Assembly: GCA_937892155.1 (NCBI GenBank)
Contig: CALAUG010000041.1
Span: 24,826-88,825 of the forward strand
Direction of reading: 5' to 3'
From: an uncultured Bacteroidales bacterium
Lineage (GTDB): Bacteria; Bacteroidota; Bacteroidia; Bacteroidales; UBA1715
Length of the DNA stretch: 64,000 nt
Positions 13,979-24,700 of this stretch are shown here, piece after piece. The position numbers and the translations under genes are program-made. Below the pieces are notes generated by a model. It did no database searches and was not told the origin of the DNA. It worked only from the letters and a program-made list of their open reading frames with translations. The stretch's first letter is position 1. Every line of letters starts with the position of its first letter.

Positions 13979-15238
13979 ATGAAATTCGAAGATTATCACA
14001 TAAGTCAAAAAATAAAACAAAGTCTTGCAGAACTTGATTTCCGTCGTCCAACCGATATTCAGTTCAAGGCAATCACCCCTATTTTGCAAGGAACCGATGT
14101 GTTGGCTATTGCACAAACAGGAACGGGAAAAACCGGAGCATTTGTCATTCCTTCGTTGGAACTTATTTCACGCAATCACGCACAAACACGTAGCGACGAA
14201 TCGTTCATTCATACAATTGTAATGGAACCAACACGAGAATTGGTAATTCAAGTGGCAGAAGTGTTCCGTTCCATTGGCAAATATCAAGATTTGACAGTTT
14301 TGGGCTTGTTTGGCGGCGTTGAACAAGATCCGCAAATAGCCCGCTTGAAGCACGGCGTTGACGTACTTGTTTGTACGCCAGGTCGTTTGTTCGATTTGGT
14401 AAGTCAAGGACACGTACAACTCAATAGAATCAAGTTGTTGGTACTCGACGAAGCCGACCAAATGCTGGATTTGGGTTTTATAAACGATATTCGCCAGTTA
14501 ATCAAACATTTACCAAAACGCAGACAGACCTTATTCTTCTCTGCGACTATCAATCCAGAGATTAAAGAATTAGCCTATTCGCTGGTTTCAAAACCCGTAA
14601 AGATTGAGATTTCGCCGAAAGATCCAGTTTCCAAACACGTTGACCACTACGTGTCGTACATAGAAATGGACGACAAGCGATTTTTCCTTGAACGACTAAT
14701 CAAAGAAAATCCCGAAGACAAAATGTTGGTGTTTGTCCGTACAAAAGTTCGTGCCGAGCGAGTAAAAAAAGCAATGGAGCGAGCCGACATTGTGTGCGAA
14801 ACCATTCACGGCAGCAAAACGCAACAAGAGCGCAATCACGTGATGCAGGATTTTCGTTCTGGAGCATTAAAAATTCTTATTGCAACCGACGTTTCAGCCC
14901 GCGGAATCGACATTCCGAACATTGATTTGGTAATCAACTACGATTTGCCTGAACAAACCGAGAACTACGTTCACCGCGTTGGCCGTACTGGTCGTGGCGA
15001 CAAATTTGGTAGGTCAATTTCGTTTTGTAGCAAAGAAGAACGTCCTCTCCTACAAGAAATTGAGACTTATTTAACCAAGCCAATCAACGAGCTCACGATT
15101 GATAAAGGCACGTACAAGGAAACCATAAAAATGACCGCCGACCACACTCTCAACGATTTGAAAGATATGCTTACGGAAATTGACCAAATTGACGAATTCA
15201 ACCGCAAAAAAAATAAAACAAAGAAACAAAAGAAATAG
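13979..15238 (+). CDS. DEAD-box ATP-dependent RNA helicase (RhlE/DbpA-like)
   Basis: A 419-residue DEAD-box helicase that unwinds RNA duplexes, typically in ribosome assembly or mRNA decay. Motifs in order: Q motif FRRPTDIQF (21-29), Walker A AQTGTGKT (45-52), PTREL, TPGRLFDLV, DEAD (157-160), SAT, then in the second RecA domain ARGIDIPN, YVHRVGRTGRG. A basic tail (KKNKTKKQKK) ends the protein, as in RhlE-type helicases. Not related to the nearby CRISPR locus. Confidence 0.93.
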   Translation: MKFEDYHISQKIKQSLAELDFRRPTDIQFKAITPILQGTDVLAIAQTGTGKTGAFVIPSLELISRNHAQTRSDESFIHTIVMEPTRELVIQVAEVFRSIGKYQDLTVLGLFGGVEQDPQIARLKHGVDVLVCTPGRLFDLVSQGHVQLNRIKLLVLDEADQMLDLGFINDIRQLIKHLPKRRQTLFFSATINPEIKELAYSLVSKPVKIEISPKDPVSKHVDHYVSYIEMDDKRFFLERLIKENPEDKMLVFVRTKVRAERVKKAMERADIVCETIHGSKTQQERNHVMQDFRSGALKILIATDVSARGIDIPNIDLVINYDLPEQTENYVHRVGRTGRGDKFGRSISFCSKEERPLLQEIETYLTKPINELTIDKGTYKETIKMTADHTLNDLKDMLTEIDQIDEFNRKKNKTKKQKK

Positions 15239-15259
15239 TTCTTAAAATATCCTCGTAAT

Positions 15260-16312
15260 ATGCAATTACAAGCTAGCAAACGAATTGACTATATTGACCT
15301 TGCCAAAGGATTCTGTATTTTGTTGGTTGTATATGGACATTCGTCGTTTTTACCCTATTCCCATGGCGATGCCATACAAAATGCCACATCGTCGTTTAGA
15401 ATGCCGTTATATTTCTTTTTAAGCGGTTTATTTTTCAAATTGTACGACGGGCTTGGCGACTTTGTTCGTAGAAAAGTCAACCGACTTATTGTGCCATTTG
15501 TATTTTGGCACCTTGCGTTGTCGATAGTTTTTCCCGTAATTGTGGAATCAATCCGAACTGCATCATTCTCACTCACACCAGCCTACGACAACATAAAAAT
15601 GATATTTCATAACGAAATATGCTACAACGTGGCACTTTGGTTTTTGCTTTGCCTATTTGTAACCAACGTGTTGTTTTATGTTATTTACAAACTGTCGCTC
15701 AAAGTTGAACGCTTTCATATACCAATTCTCATTGCACTTACAGTTGTTTGTGGATTTATTGGCTGGCTACTACGAGTTTATGATATTTCGTTGCCGCTTT
15801 ACATTGATTCTGCCCTAACATCGTTGCCATTTTTTGCTGGCGGATTTTTCGTAAAAAAATATACAGGATTGTTGTACGGAAAATTCACTTGGAAATCGTG
15901 GGTGGCATTAATTCTTTGTTTTGTGCCATTCATACCGCTCTACATACAAAATGAATATTGCCTAGACATACGCATAAATGGATTTTTCATAAATACGTTT
16001 GTCGTATATCTCTGTGGATTTACAGGAACATTATTCGTGTTGTTGCTTTCAAAACTGATAGTTCACATACCAATAGTCTCCTACTTCGGACGATATTCCA
16101 TCATAATATTGGTTCTACACTGCCCTTTGATATACGCATTAACACCAATTGTAGATAGCATTTTTGCGAATTGCAATGTTACTGCACGAATATGGATTTT
16201 GTTTGCCATTGTGTCTGTTATTTGCGGTTTGCTCATATATCCTTGTCGAAAATATTTGCCACAATTTACCGCTCAACGAGATATTTTTAGAGGAAAGACA
16301 AAAGATAAATAG
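15260..16312 (+). CDS. Acyltransferase family 3 membrane protein
   Basis: A 350-residue protein with about ten membrane helices. Its start (RIDYIDLAKGFCILLVVYGH) is the typical first helix of the acyltransferase-3 family, with the conserved His just after it. These enzymes move acetyl or other acyl groups onto sugars of surface glycans or onto peptidoglycan. The substrate is not predictable here, as no glycan gene cluster surrounds it. It lies 21 bp after the helicase gene and 4 bp before the DUF3820 gene. Confidence 0.85.
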   Translation: MQLQASKRIDYIDLAKGFCILLVVYGHSSFLPYSHGDAIQNATSSFRMPLYFFLSGLFFKLYDGLGDFVRRKVNRLIVPFVFWHLALSIVFPVIVESIRTASFSLTPAYDNIKMIFHNEICYNVALWFLLCLFVTNVLFYVIYKLSLKVERFHIPILIALTVVCGFIGWLLRVYDISLPLYIDSALTSLPFFAGGFFVKKYTGLLYGKFTWKSWVALILCFVPFIPLYIQNEYCLDIRINGFFINTFVVYLCGFTGTLFVLLLSKLIVHIPIVSYFGRYSIIILVLHCPLIYALTPIVDSIFANCNVTARIWILFAIVSVICGLLIYPCRKYLPQFTAQRDIFRGKTKDK

Positions 16313-16316
16313 TTGC

Positions 16317-16538
16317 ATGGACTCAAACGTTTTATTGGAACTAATCAAAACAAAAATGCCATACGGCAAATACAAAAATTGGGCACTATGCGATTTGCCG
16401 GAGCCGTATTTGGTTTGGTACAAACAAAAAGGATTTCCGCAAGGAAAACTAGGACAACAATTAGGATTGATGTACGAAATCAAACTCAATGGATTGGAAT
16501 ATTTGCTAAAAAAGATAAAGAAAGAGATTGGTGATTAG
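16317..16538 (+). CDS. DUF3820 family protein, 73 aa
   Basis: A short protein with the DUF3820 pattern: KMPYGKYKNWALCDLPEPYL, followed by GFPQGKLGQQL and a C-terminal NGLEYLLKKIKKE helix. The family is widespread and sometimes labelled a quorum-sensing-regulated virulence factor; its biochemical role is unknown. The start chosen is the ATG at 16317, 4 bp after the acyltransferase stop, which gives the family's usual length. A longer frame upstream overlaps the acyltransferase gene and is not needed. Confidence 0.8.
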   Translation: MDSNVLLELIKTKMPYGKYKNWALCDLPEPYLVWYKQKGFPQGKLGQQLGLMYEIKLNGLEYLLKKIKKEIGD

Positions 16539-16543
16539 TGTAA

Positions 16544-17401
16544 TCAGGCACTTAGTGACGTTTTTATTTTTGCAATGATTTCATCTGCCAAAATTTCCAT
16601 TTTACAGAATGCAAACCACTTTTTACCCAAATCTTTCAGCGAAGCACCAATCATATAAACATCATTATCAATCAATAGAAATCTGTCGTGGGATTGCTTA
16701 AATTCGTTGATTTCAATTTCACGGTATTGTTGATTATGTTTCTCTATATCGAGTTGCAATTGCTTAGGAATTTGTTTGGTGTAGATTGTAGCCGACACAA
16801 AATCTTTACGTTTGTCGAGCATCGTAAGAACTGTATCGTCCACGAAATTGTCTATTAAAACAACACGTTTTTGTGCCAAACGAATTATATCATTTACAAA
16901 CTTATACGCATCAAATATTTGTCCATCGAAAAACACACCTTGTTGCGGTGGCAAAGATGTTTTCACAAAGAAGTCGATTTTCTCTTCTGCATTTGTCATT
17001 CTTTGTTCCAGACGTTCAAATCTCTGATTTTCAGAAAATCCTTTTAACAAAATTTCCTTTAACTTTGCGGTTGCCCACTTTCGAAACGACACTCCCCTTT
17101 TTGAATTAACCCTATATCCAACCGAAATAATCATATCCAAGTTGTAGAAATCTATATTTCGGGTAACAACTCTTTTCCCTTCTTTTCGAACTACTCGAAT
17201 TTTTCGAGTAGTTGATATTTCTTCCAATTCTTCATTACTGAAAATTTCTTGAATATGATAGGTTATAGTATTTTCTTTCACTGAAAACAACAATGACATT
17301 TGTTGTTGCGACAGCCATACAGTCTCATTTTCAAACCGTACATCTAATTTAATTTCTTCATTTGGCTGATACAGAATTATTTCTCCTAGATTGTGTTCCA
17401 T
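16544..17401 (-). CDS. rhuM: Virulence RhuM-family protein with PLD-like C-terminal region
   Basis: 285 residues. The first ~120 carry the RhuM signature (VWLSQQQMSLLFSV, then YNLDMIISVGYRVNS and GVSFRKWATAKLKE), a DNA-binding-like module found in many mobile or host-associated loci. The C-terminal half contains a region read as phospholipase-D-like: VVLIDNFVDDTVL and HDRFLLIDNDVYMIGASLKDLGKK (HxR/K-type motif, shown in part). Convergent with the DUF3820 gene, 5 bp away. Function unknown; related genes are often in toxin or phage-defence contexts. Confidence 0.8.
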   Translation of the reverse strand: MEHNLGEIILYQPNEEIKLDVRFENETVWLSQQQMSLLFSVKENTITYHIQEIFSNEELEEISTTRKIRVVRKEGKRVVTRNIDFYNLDMIISVGYRVNSKRGVSFRKWATAKLKEILLKGFSENQRFERLEQRMTNAEEKIDFFVKTSLPPQQGVFFDGQIFDAYKFVNDIIRLAQKRVVLIDNFVDDTVLTMLDKRKDFVSATIYTKQIPKQLQLDIEKHNQQYREIEINEFKQSHDRFLLIDNDVYMIGASLKDLGKKWFAFCKMEILADEIIAKIKTSLSA

Positions 17402-17638
17402 TTTGTGTATTTCATTAATTGGTTACACAAAAATAAGGAAATAGTAATTAGAACTTATAGAATCAGTATTAATAATTCAAACGCCTAAAAACTTGACAAT
17501 TGCAACCTGACGCCAGAAATTTTTTCAATTATTTTCATCAAGACTCCAATTGTTTGTATTTCGTGAATATGTTTTCTTCAAATAGCATACTCCACAATAT
17601 TGGAAATCATACTTTTGTGACGAAAAAACAAATACTGT

Positions 17639-19093
17639 ATGAATCCATATTTAATTGCAGGAATAGTAATCGCCTACTTCGGTTTACTGATTCTGATTTC
17701 GCATATTACCTCTAAAAAAGCAACGAACGACACGTTTTTCACGGGAAACCGAAAATCTCCATGGTTTGTCGTTGCCTACGGAATGATTGGCGCATCGCTA
17801 TCGGGAGTGACGTTTATGTCGGTGCCGGGATACGTGCAGACAACACAATTCACCTACCTTGGCGTAATAATCGGCTATATATTTGGTTATCTTGCAATTG
17901 CATTCATTCTTCTACCACTTTACTACAAGCTAAATCTAACATCAATCTACACCTATTTAGGCAGCCGATTCGGTAGCAATTCGCAAAAAACCGGCGCTGC
18001 ATTCTTTATTGTGTCAAGAATTCTTGGTTCTGCACTACGTATGTATTTGGTTGTCTTTGTATTATACGAATTTGTATTTAAATTCATTGGTGTTCCATTT
18101 TGGATTTTAGCACTCTGTTTCATCGTGCTGATTTTGGCTTACACATTCAAAGGTGGCATAAAAACTGTTATTTGGACTGATACCCTACAAACCACATTTA
18201 TGTTGCTTTCTACGGTTGTTACCGTGATTTGTTTATTAAAAGAAATGGACATTTCTCTCTTCGACATGTTGAGCCAGGCTGCGGACCAAGGTTACACAAA
18301 ACTATACGAAAGTGACTGGCGTTCAAACAATTTCTTTTGGAAACAAGTAATCAGCGGCGCTTTCATAACCATTGCAATGACTGGCCTTGACCAAGATATG
18401 ATGCAAAAAAATCTTACCTGTAAATCGCTCAAAAGTGCGCAAAAAAACATGGTGAGCCTCAGTGTTTCGTTACTGCTTGTAAACATGTTGTTTTTGGCAT
18501 TGGGTGTTGCATTATTGTTCTATGCAAACCAAACAGGTTTTGCACTACCTGAGAAATCAGACAGTATTTTCCCAGCAATCGCAATTCATTTAAACTCAAT
18601 CACTTGCATTGTGTTTATTATAGGATTGGTTGCAGCAGGTTATTCAAGTGCCGACGGAACGCTTACATCATTAACAACCACTTTCTGCTTCGATATTTTA
18701 GGTTTTGACAAAGACACATCACGAAGCGAAGAACAAAAAACAAGAATCAGAAAAATGACGCATATTGCGTTTGCAATATTGTATTTCGCCATTATCATCC
18801 TATTCAGACCGTTCCACAACGATTCGCTGATAAAAACCTTATTCGACATTGCCGGATACACGTACGGCCCTCTTTTGGGCTTATTTTGCTTCGGACTATT
18901 TGTTAAGAATAGACAGCCAAACGACAAAGCTGTTCCGTTCATCGCAATCCTCTCTCCTATAATCTGTTACATATTAAACATCTACTCTGAAGAATTGTTG
19001 TTCGGTTATAAATTCGGATTTGAATTATTGATACTCAATGGGTTGCTGACATTCATAGGATTATTGATTTGCAATAAGAAAACTGGAAAATGA
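17639..19093 (+). CDS. Sodium:solute symporter (SSS family)
   Basis: 484 residues with about 13 membrane helices. The N-terminal region (TGNRKSPWFVVAYGMIGASLSG) and VPGYVQTTQF match sodium:solute symporters, as does the helix-8 region GLVAAGYSSADGTLTSL. The substrate is not predictable; sugars, sialic acid, proline and iodide are all transported by relatives. A TACTTTTG -7 box lies at 17610-17617. The downstream VOC-domain gene is 38 bp away. Confidence 0.9.
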   Translation: MNPYLIAGIVIAYFGLLILISHITSKKATNDTFFTGNRKSPWFVVAYGMIGASLSGVTFMSVPGYVQTTQFTYLGVIIGYIFGYLAIAFILLPLYYKLNLTSIYTYLGSRFGSNSQKTGAAFFIVSRILGSALRMYLVVFVLYEFVFKFIGVPFWILALCFIVLILAYTFKGGIKTVIWTDTLQTTFMLLSTVVTVICLLKEMDISLFDMLSQAADQGYTKLYESDWRSNNFFWKQVISGAFITIAMTGLDQDMMQKNLTCKSLKSAQKNMVSLSVSLLLVNMLFLALGVALLFYANQTGFALPEKSDSIFPAIAIHLNSITCIVFIIGLVAAGYSSADGTLTSLTTTFCFDILGFDKDTSRSEEQKTRIRKMTHIAFAILYFAIIILFRPFHNDSLIKTLFDIAGYTYGPLLGLFCFGLFVKNRQPNDKAVPFIAILSPIICYILNIYSEELLFGYKFGFELLILNGLLTFIGLLICNKKTGK

Positions 19094-19131
19094 TTGTTGA
19101 CAATCAACAAATTTTATTCTAAACTAACGCT

Positions 19132-19494
19132 ATGAAATTGAAGAACATACTCATCGTAGTTAAAGACATAAATGCGTCTAAGAAATTCTATAAAGAGTTA
19201 TTTGACTTAGATGTTGTACTCGATAATGACGGCAACGTGATTTTGACCGACGGACTTGTTCTCCAAGAGGAAAAAATATGGAAGAGTTTTCTAAAACGGG
19301 ATATTATTACGGAAAATAATTCTTGTGAACTCTATTTTGAAGAAAAAGATATAGAATCATTTATTGTTAAATTGGAGCGTTTGTATCCATCAATACAATA
19401 TGTTAACAGATTGATGACCCATAGTTGGGGACAGAAAGTGATTCGATTTTACGACTTGGATGGCAATTTAATAGAAGTTGGTACACCCATGTAA
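19132..19494 (+). CDS. VOC superfamily (glyoxalase/bleomycin-resistance) protein
   Basis: A 120-residue protein with the two beta-alpha-beta-beta-beta units of the vicinal oxygen chelate fold: start KNILIVVKDINASKKFYKEL, end VIRFYDLDGNLIEVGTPM with the usual terminal Glu ligand. Members act as glyoxalases, dioxygenases or antibiotic-binding proteins. The exact activity cannot be told. Convergent with the uvrA-like gene. Confidence 0.85.
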   Translation: MKLKNILIVVKDINASKKFYKELFDLDVVLDNDGNVILTDGLVLQEEKIWKSFLKRDIITENNSCELYFEEKDIESFIVKLERLYPSIQYVNRLMTHSWGQKVIRFYDLDGNLIEVGTPM

Positions 19495-19548
19495 GTTAAT
19501 AACTTACAAAATTCTTTTGCAGAAAAACTTCATCTTTTCAATTTCTAT

Positions 19549-21792
19549 TCACAAATACGCAGCCGTAACCGACTGTTTGCATTGCGTCATTTCCTTTGGC
19601 GTACCGACGAACAATACTTCACCGCCTTTGTTTCCTCCTCCTGGACCAAGTTCCACAACATAATCGGACGATTTGAGAACTTCAAGATTATGTTCTATCA
19701 AATAAATTGTATTTCCTGCATCAACCATAGTGTCAAATAAGGAAATCAATCGGTCAATATCTTTAAGATGTAAGCCATCGGTTGGTTCATCAAGAATGAA
19801 AATCTTGCCTTTTTCACGAAGGTATGATGCCAATTTTACACGTTGCAATTCACCACCAGAAAGTGTTGATAATGACTGGTTTAAATGCACATACCCTAAC
19901 CCTACCTTTAATAGCGGTTCCAATTTTTCGGCAATCACACTACCCGCAAATAATTCACAAGCTTTTTCAGCAGACAAATCCATAACTTCGGCAATATTCA
20001 TATTGCGAACTTTGAATTTCAGCACTTCGTTGGAATAGCGTAAACCACCACAGGCCTCACATACGGTTTCTATCGAATCCATAAACGCCATATCCGAGAC
20101 AATCACGCCTTTTCCCTGACAAACAGGGCAACCGCCTTTCCCATTGAACGAGAACAATTCAACCTTACACTTGTTTTCTTTAGCAAACAATTTTCGTATA
20201 TCATCGGCAACTTCCAAATACGTCGCCGGCGTTGAACGCAAACTGATACCAATATTTTTCTGACTGATATAGACGATATCTTCAGGTTCAGGATATGCAT
20301 TTCTGAAACATTCCATCAATGAGGATTTTCCAGAACCAGCAACACCTGCAATCACTGCCATTACGCCCATAGGCAATTTCACCGAAACATCTTTCAAATT
20401 GTGCATAGTGGCATGTTCCAATAAGAACCAGTCTTTCGGCTTACGAACTATTGTTTTCATTGGTTTGGAAGCACTCAACATTGTACCCGTCAACGTATTA
20501 CTTTTGAGTAATTCTTCATACGAGCCTTCGAACAACACCGTTCCTCCTGCCGCACCAGCACCTGGTCCCATATCAATCACATGGTCGGCAATTTGAATCA
20601 TATTCTTGTGATGCTCCACAAGAATCACCGTATTCCCATGATTTTTAAGCTTTTGCACCGATTTCTGCATCAACAAAATGTCGTGATTGTGCAAGCCAAC
20701 GCTTGGTTCATCAAGAATATACATCACATCGGAAAGCGACGAATTAATGTATTTGGCAATTTTACAACGTTGCGCTTCACCGCCAGAAAGAGTACCAATG
20801 GCTCTATCAAGAGTCAAATAACCAAGACCTATTTCTTCCAACGCAGCCAATCGTTCAATCGTATTATGCTTAATATCTTCGGCCAAATGGTTGTCAACCG
20901 TTTCCATCCACTCTTTCGCTTCGGAAATAGACATCGCGCATACATCAGCAATATTTTTTCCATTGATTTTACACGATAGAATGGTCGGATTCAAACGAGT
21001 TCCACCGCAATCAGGACATCTACCCATACGCAACATTGGATCGAGAACTTTTGCATGAAGCAAACCTTCCTCAGAATTGATAATACTGCGGTACATTCGA
21101 GGTATCAAGCCCTCGTATTTCGCACTTTTCGGCCAATTTTTCGGTGGATTTTTTAGACGAATTTGTGGAGAATTCAAAAACAACTCCAATTCTTCGGGAG
21201 AATAATCTTTGATTTTCTTATCCAAATCGAATAAACCGCTATGTGCGTAGCGAATCCAACGCCATCCACCCTTTCCGAATGCTATATAATGAATTGTATC
21301 CTCGTCGTTCAACGATTTATCGAAATCGACCAATTTATGAATATCCAATTCGCGGATTTCGCCCAAGCCTGAACAACGCGGACAGCTCCCCATTGGATGA
21401 TTGAACGAAAACACATCGGAATAGCCCACAAACGGTTTTCCTACACGAGAAAAAAGCAAACGAAGCAGCGCATAAATATCGGTGTAGGTTCCTACTGTAG
21501 AACGGGAATTTGCAGCAGGCTTACGTTGTTCTATGACAATTGCAATTGGCAGATTTTCAATACTATCCACGTGCGGACGTCCATATTTCGGAAGATACTG
21601 TTGCGTAAACGAAGGAAATGTGTCATTTAATTCCCGACGTGACTTCGCTGCAATTGTATCAAGCACAAGCGAGGATTTCCCTGAACCAGAAACACCTGTG
21701 ACGATTGTTATTTGTCTCTTTGGAATTTTTAAAGAAACATTCTTTAAGTTGTTTTCCGTAGCCCCACGGACTTCAATAAAATCGTTCTGCAT
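19549..21792 (-). CDS. uvrA: UvrA-like ABC ATPase (short UvrA paralogue)
   Basis: 747 residues with two ABC ATPase units: Walker A GVSGSGKS (near 33-40) and GVAGSGKS, signatures LSGGEAQR and LSGGELQR, and several CxxC zinc pairs (CPRCSGLG, CPDCGG, CPVCQG, CEACGG). It is about 200 residues shorter than canonical UvrA (about 940), with the UvrB-binding/insertion part reduced. This fits the UvrA2-like group linked to drug or DNA-damage tolerance rather than core excision repair. It starts 3 bp after the large TPR gene ends, on the same strand. Confidence 0.9.
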   Translation of the reverse strand: MQNDFIEVRGATENNLKNVSLKIPKRQITIVTGVSGSGKSSLVLDTIAAKSRRELNDTFPSFTQQYLPKYGRPHVDSIENLPIAIVIEQRKPAANSRSTVGTYTDIYALLRLLFSRVGKPFVGYSDVFSFNHPMGSCPRCSGLGEIRELDIHKLVDFDKSLNDEDTIHYIAFGKGGWRWIRYAHSGLFDLDKKIKDYSPEELELFLNSPQIRLKNPPKNWPKSAKYEGLIPRMYRSIINSEEGLLHAKVLDPMLRMGRCPDCGGTRLNPTILSCKINGKNIADVCAMSISEAKEWMETVDNHLAEDIKHNTIERLAALEEIGLGYLTLDRAIGTLSGGEAQRCKIAKYINSSLSDVMYILDEPSVGLHNHDILLMQKSVQKLKNHGNTVILVEHHKNMIQIADHVIDMGPGAGAAGGTVLFEGSYEELLKSNTLTGTMLSASKPMKTIVRKPKDWFLLEHATMHNLKDVSVKLPMGVMAVIAGVAGSGKSSLMECFRNAYPEPEDIVYISQKNIGISLRSTPATYLEVADDIRKLFAKENKCKVELFSFNGKGGCPVCQGKGVIVSDMAFMDSIETVCEACGGLRYSNEVLKFKVRNMNIAEVMDLSAEKACELFAGSVIAEKLEPLLKVGLGYVHLNQSLSTLSGGELQRVKLASYLREKGKIFILDEPTDGLHLKDIDRLISLFDTMVDAGNTIYLIEHNLEVLKSSDYVVELGPGGGNKGGEVLFVGTPKEMTQCKQSVTAAYL

Positions 21793-21795
21793 GGC

Positions 21796-24700
21796 CTATT
21801 TTCCTTCCATATCAACTTCTACAGTCGTAGATTCAGCTGCCTTCTGCTGCATTTCAATATCAGTGATTGCGTCCAGCATATCATTTACCTCTGCAATTAT
21901 GCCATCTTCTTGATTTTGATAATGTTGCAGCACATTTTGAAGCGTATAACGCGCCTGGAACAACTCATTACGTTCAACAAAGATTTTCGACCACAAAATG
22001 TAAGACTTCCCTAACCAATATTGATGTGACGAACTCTTTTCCAGAAAATCCAAAATTTCTTTTTCTGATTCCGAATAATTCTTCTGGTCAAACAGAAGCG
22101 AAGCAACACGATATTTCGCCTCCGAACCCTCTGCGGTACCATATTCCAATGCAACAGTACGATATTTAACAAGAGCATTTGCTGTGTCGCGCAACGAATC
22201 GTATGCCATAGCAGCATTCATATTTGCCCATCGTTTCTCATCCTGCGAGACTTTTTCTGTTACAATATAATTTTCTGCAACTGCAACCAGTTGTTTATAT
22301 TCTTTCAGTTTTGCATAAGCCTCAATCTGTAATTTACGAGCCAACACAACATTTGGTTTTGCTTCCGCCGTCGTTTCCAATTGTACCAAATAAGGTACTA
22401 CCTTGTCGTACAGGAAGTAATTCATCATAATTTGAGATGCATATACCAACGATTGTTCCGTGTAACCATTCTTTGGTTGCTGAATCACATATTCAAAATG
22501 AGGCAACGCATCTGTTTGATACCCACGATTATACAAGCAATCACCTAAATAATATTGTACGTTGATTTTGAAAAATCCATCACCATATTTCTGCAAGTAA
22601 CTCTTAAACAACGGAGTTGCTTTTTCGCAATCGCCATCCAAATACAATTCCTGGGCAACTTCATAACTCAAAGAATCAAGCTGAGCTTCCGTAATGTTGT
22701 CATATCCACCTATTTGTTTCAAATAATTAGAGAATGAATCAATATCATTTTTCTTTCGATAAATATTTTGAATCATATTCAAGGCAGTAACAGCTTCCTG
22801 AGAGCCTGGATACTGTTCAACAATTCCTTTGTACATTTCCAACGCTTCGTTAATGTTGGAACTATTATACTGAATTAACGCATATTGAAGTAATGCACGT
22901 TTTACATAAGAACTTGATTTGTAGTTATTTATAATATTTTTATAATTCTCTATTGCCTGATCATTTTTTCCAACTTTCATATAAGCCTCGGCTTGTTCAT
23001 ACAACGCATCATCGTAATACGTAGAATTGACGTATGTTTTAAGGAATGTAGAAAGTGTATTGATTTTTCCTTGCTGATTTCCGTCCAACCCCAGACAGAA
23101 TGCTTCTTGAAACAAAGCATACTCAACATCGAATCGTCCTATTTTTTCTGCCTGACTATAAAATTTCACTGCCGACGTAAAATCTTTCAGCATATAGTAA
23201 CTGTCACCTGTACGTATTAATGCATCGGTGTACATGTCTGATTTTGTGTCTTTTGACATATCTATATACTTACGGAACCACGTTGCAGCCGAAGAATATG
23301 ATTCATTTTCAAAAAAAGTATATGCAATATTGTAATGTGCGCGTTCATATTCCTGCGTGCCAAATGCGCCCTGCATCGTAACATATTCTTTATAATATTT
23401 TTGAGCATCGGTGTAGTTGTTCTTCTTGTAGTACGACTCACCTTTCCAATACGTACAATAAGCATTCACAACATTATCGTATATACCATATTCCATTGAT
23501 TTATCAAACATTGCAATTGCAGCATCGTAATCCAAATTGTTGAACAATTCCAAACCACGGTAATATGCAATTTGCTGATAAGCCATTTTCAAATCGCTTG
23601 AAAGCGTGCCAATACTTTCCAATGACTTCAATGCATCTCCGTAGTTTTTAGAAGACATATAGATTTTCACCAGCAAACTATTAGCTTCATCTTTATATTT
23701 TGATTTTGGATAGGTGTCTATAAATTTCTGCATGGCTGTGATTGCCTCATTAAATGGTGCAAACGACAATTCATACGTTAATTTAGCGTAGCAGAACATT
23801 GCATCTTCCTTAATTTCTGGAAAGACATCGTAACCAGTACAAGCATAAAATACATTTCTTGCTTTTTCCTTTTCACCTAATTTCAAATAGCAATCTGCCA
23901 TGTGATAATAGGCATTTTGTGCAATTGTATCGTTTTCGGAAGTTACTTTCTGAAATTTATCCACAGCATTTTGGTACTCACCTAAACGATAGTACAATTG
24001 TCCCATTTCATAATATTCAATCTTAGTCGGTGCTGGAGATGAAGCAAAATATTTCTCATAATACGGCAGTGCCTGCTGATATTGCATTGTTTTGTAATAT
24101 GCCCCAGCCATAACCCTATATACATCACCTAAATATTTTGGATTGACTGAAGTCTCCACTTTTTTACCATATTGAATCAATTTGTCGTATTCACCATTAA
24201 GAAAATATATCTGACAGATATATGGCGCAACAACTGGCGAAAACATTGATGAGTCAGCCAAATGTTCAAAGCCCGACATTGCTACATCATAGTTTCCATC
24301 AACATATTCAATATATGAATAATAGAATAATGCATTTTCCGCATACGGTGTGTTTGTTGCATCCTTTACTTCTTTGAACAATGGTTTTGCCAACTCATAA
24401 TATGAAGATTTATTGGCATAAATAGAAGTTGCAGAAGCCTCGTCTGTATTAGAAAGTTCATTCATTTTATAATACGAATAGGCTTTTTTGTACATATACT
24501 CTAAAACTTCGTAATTCGTAAATCGTTGAATATCTACACTTTGATACTCACCCAACGCTTCTTTGTATTTTTGTTCATGAAACAAGTAATTGCCCAGTTC
24601 AAAAGCAGCCTGATACATACGTGGATATTCAGGATATTTCACAACGAACTGTTTAATCGCAGATTCTCCATCCGGATTAAACAAACGCAAGGCACAGATT

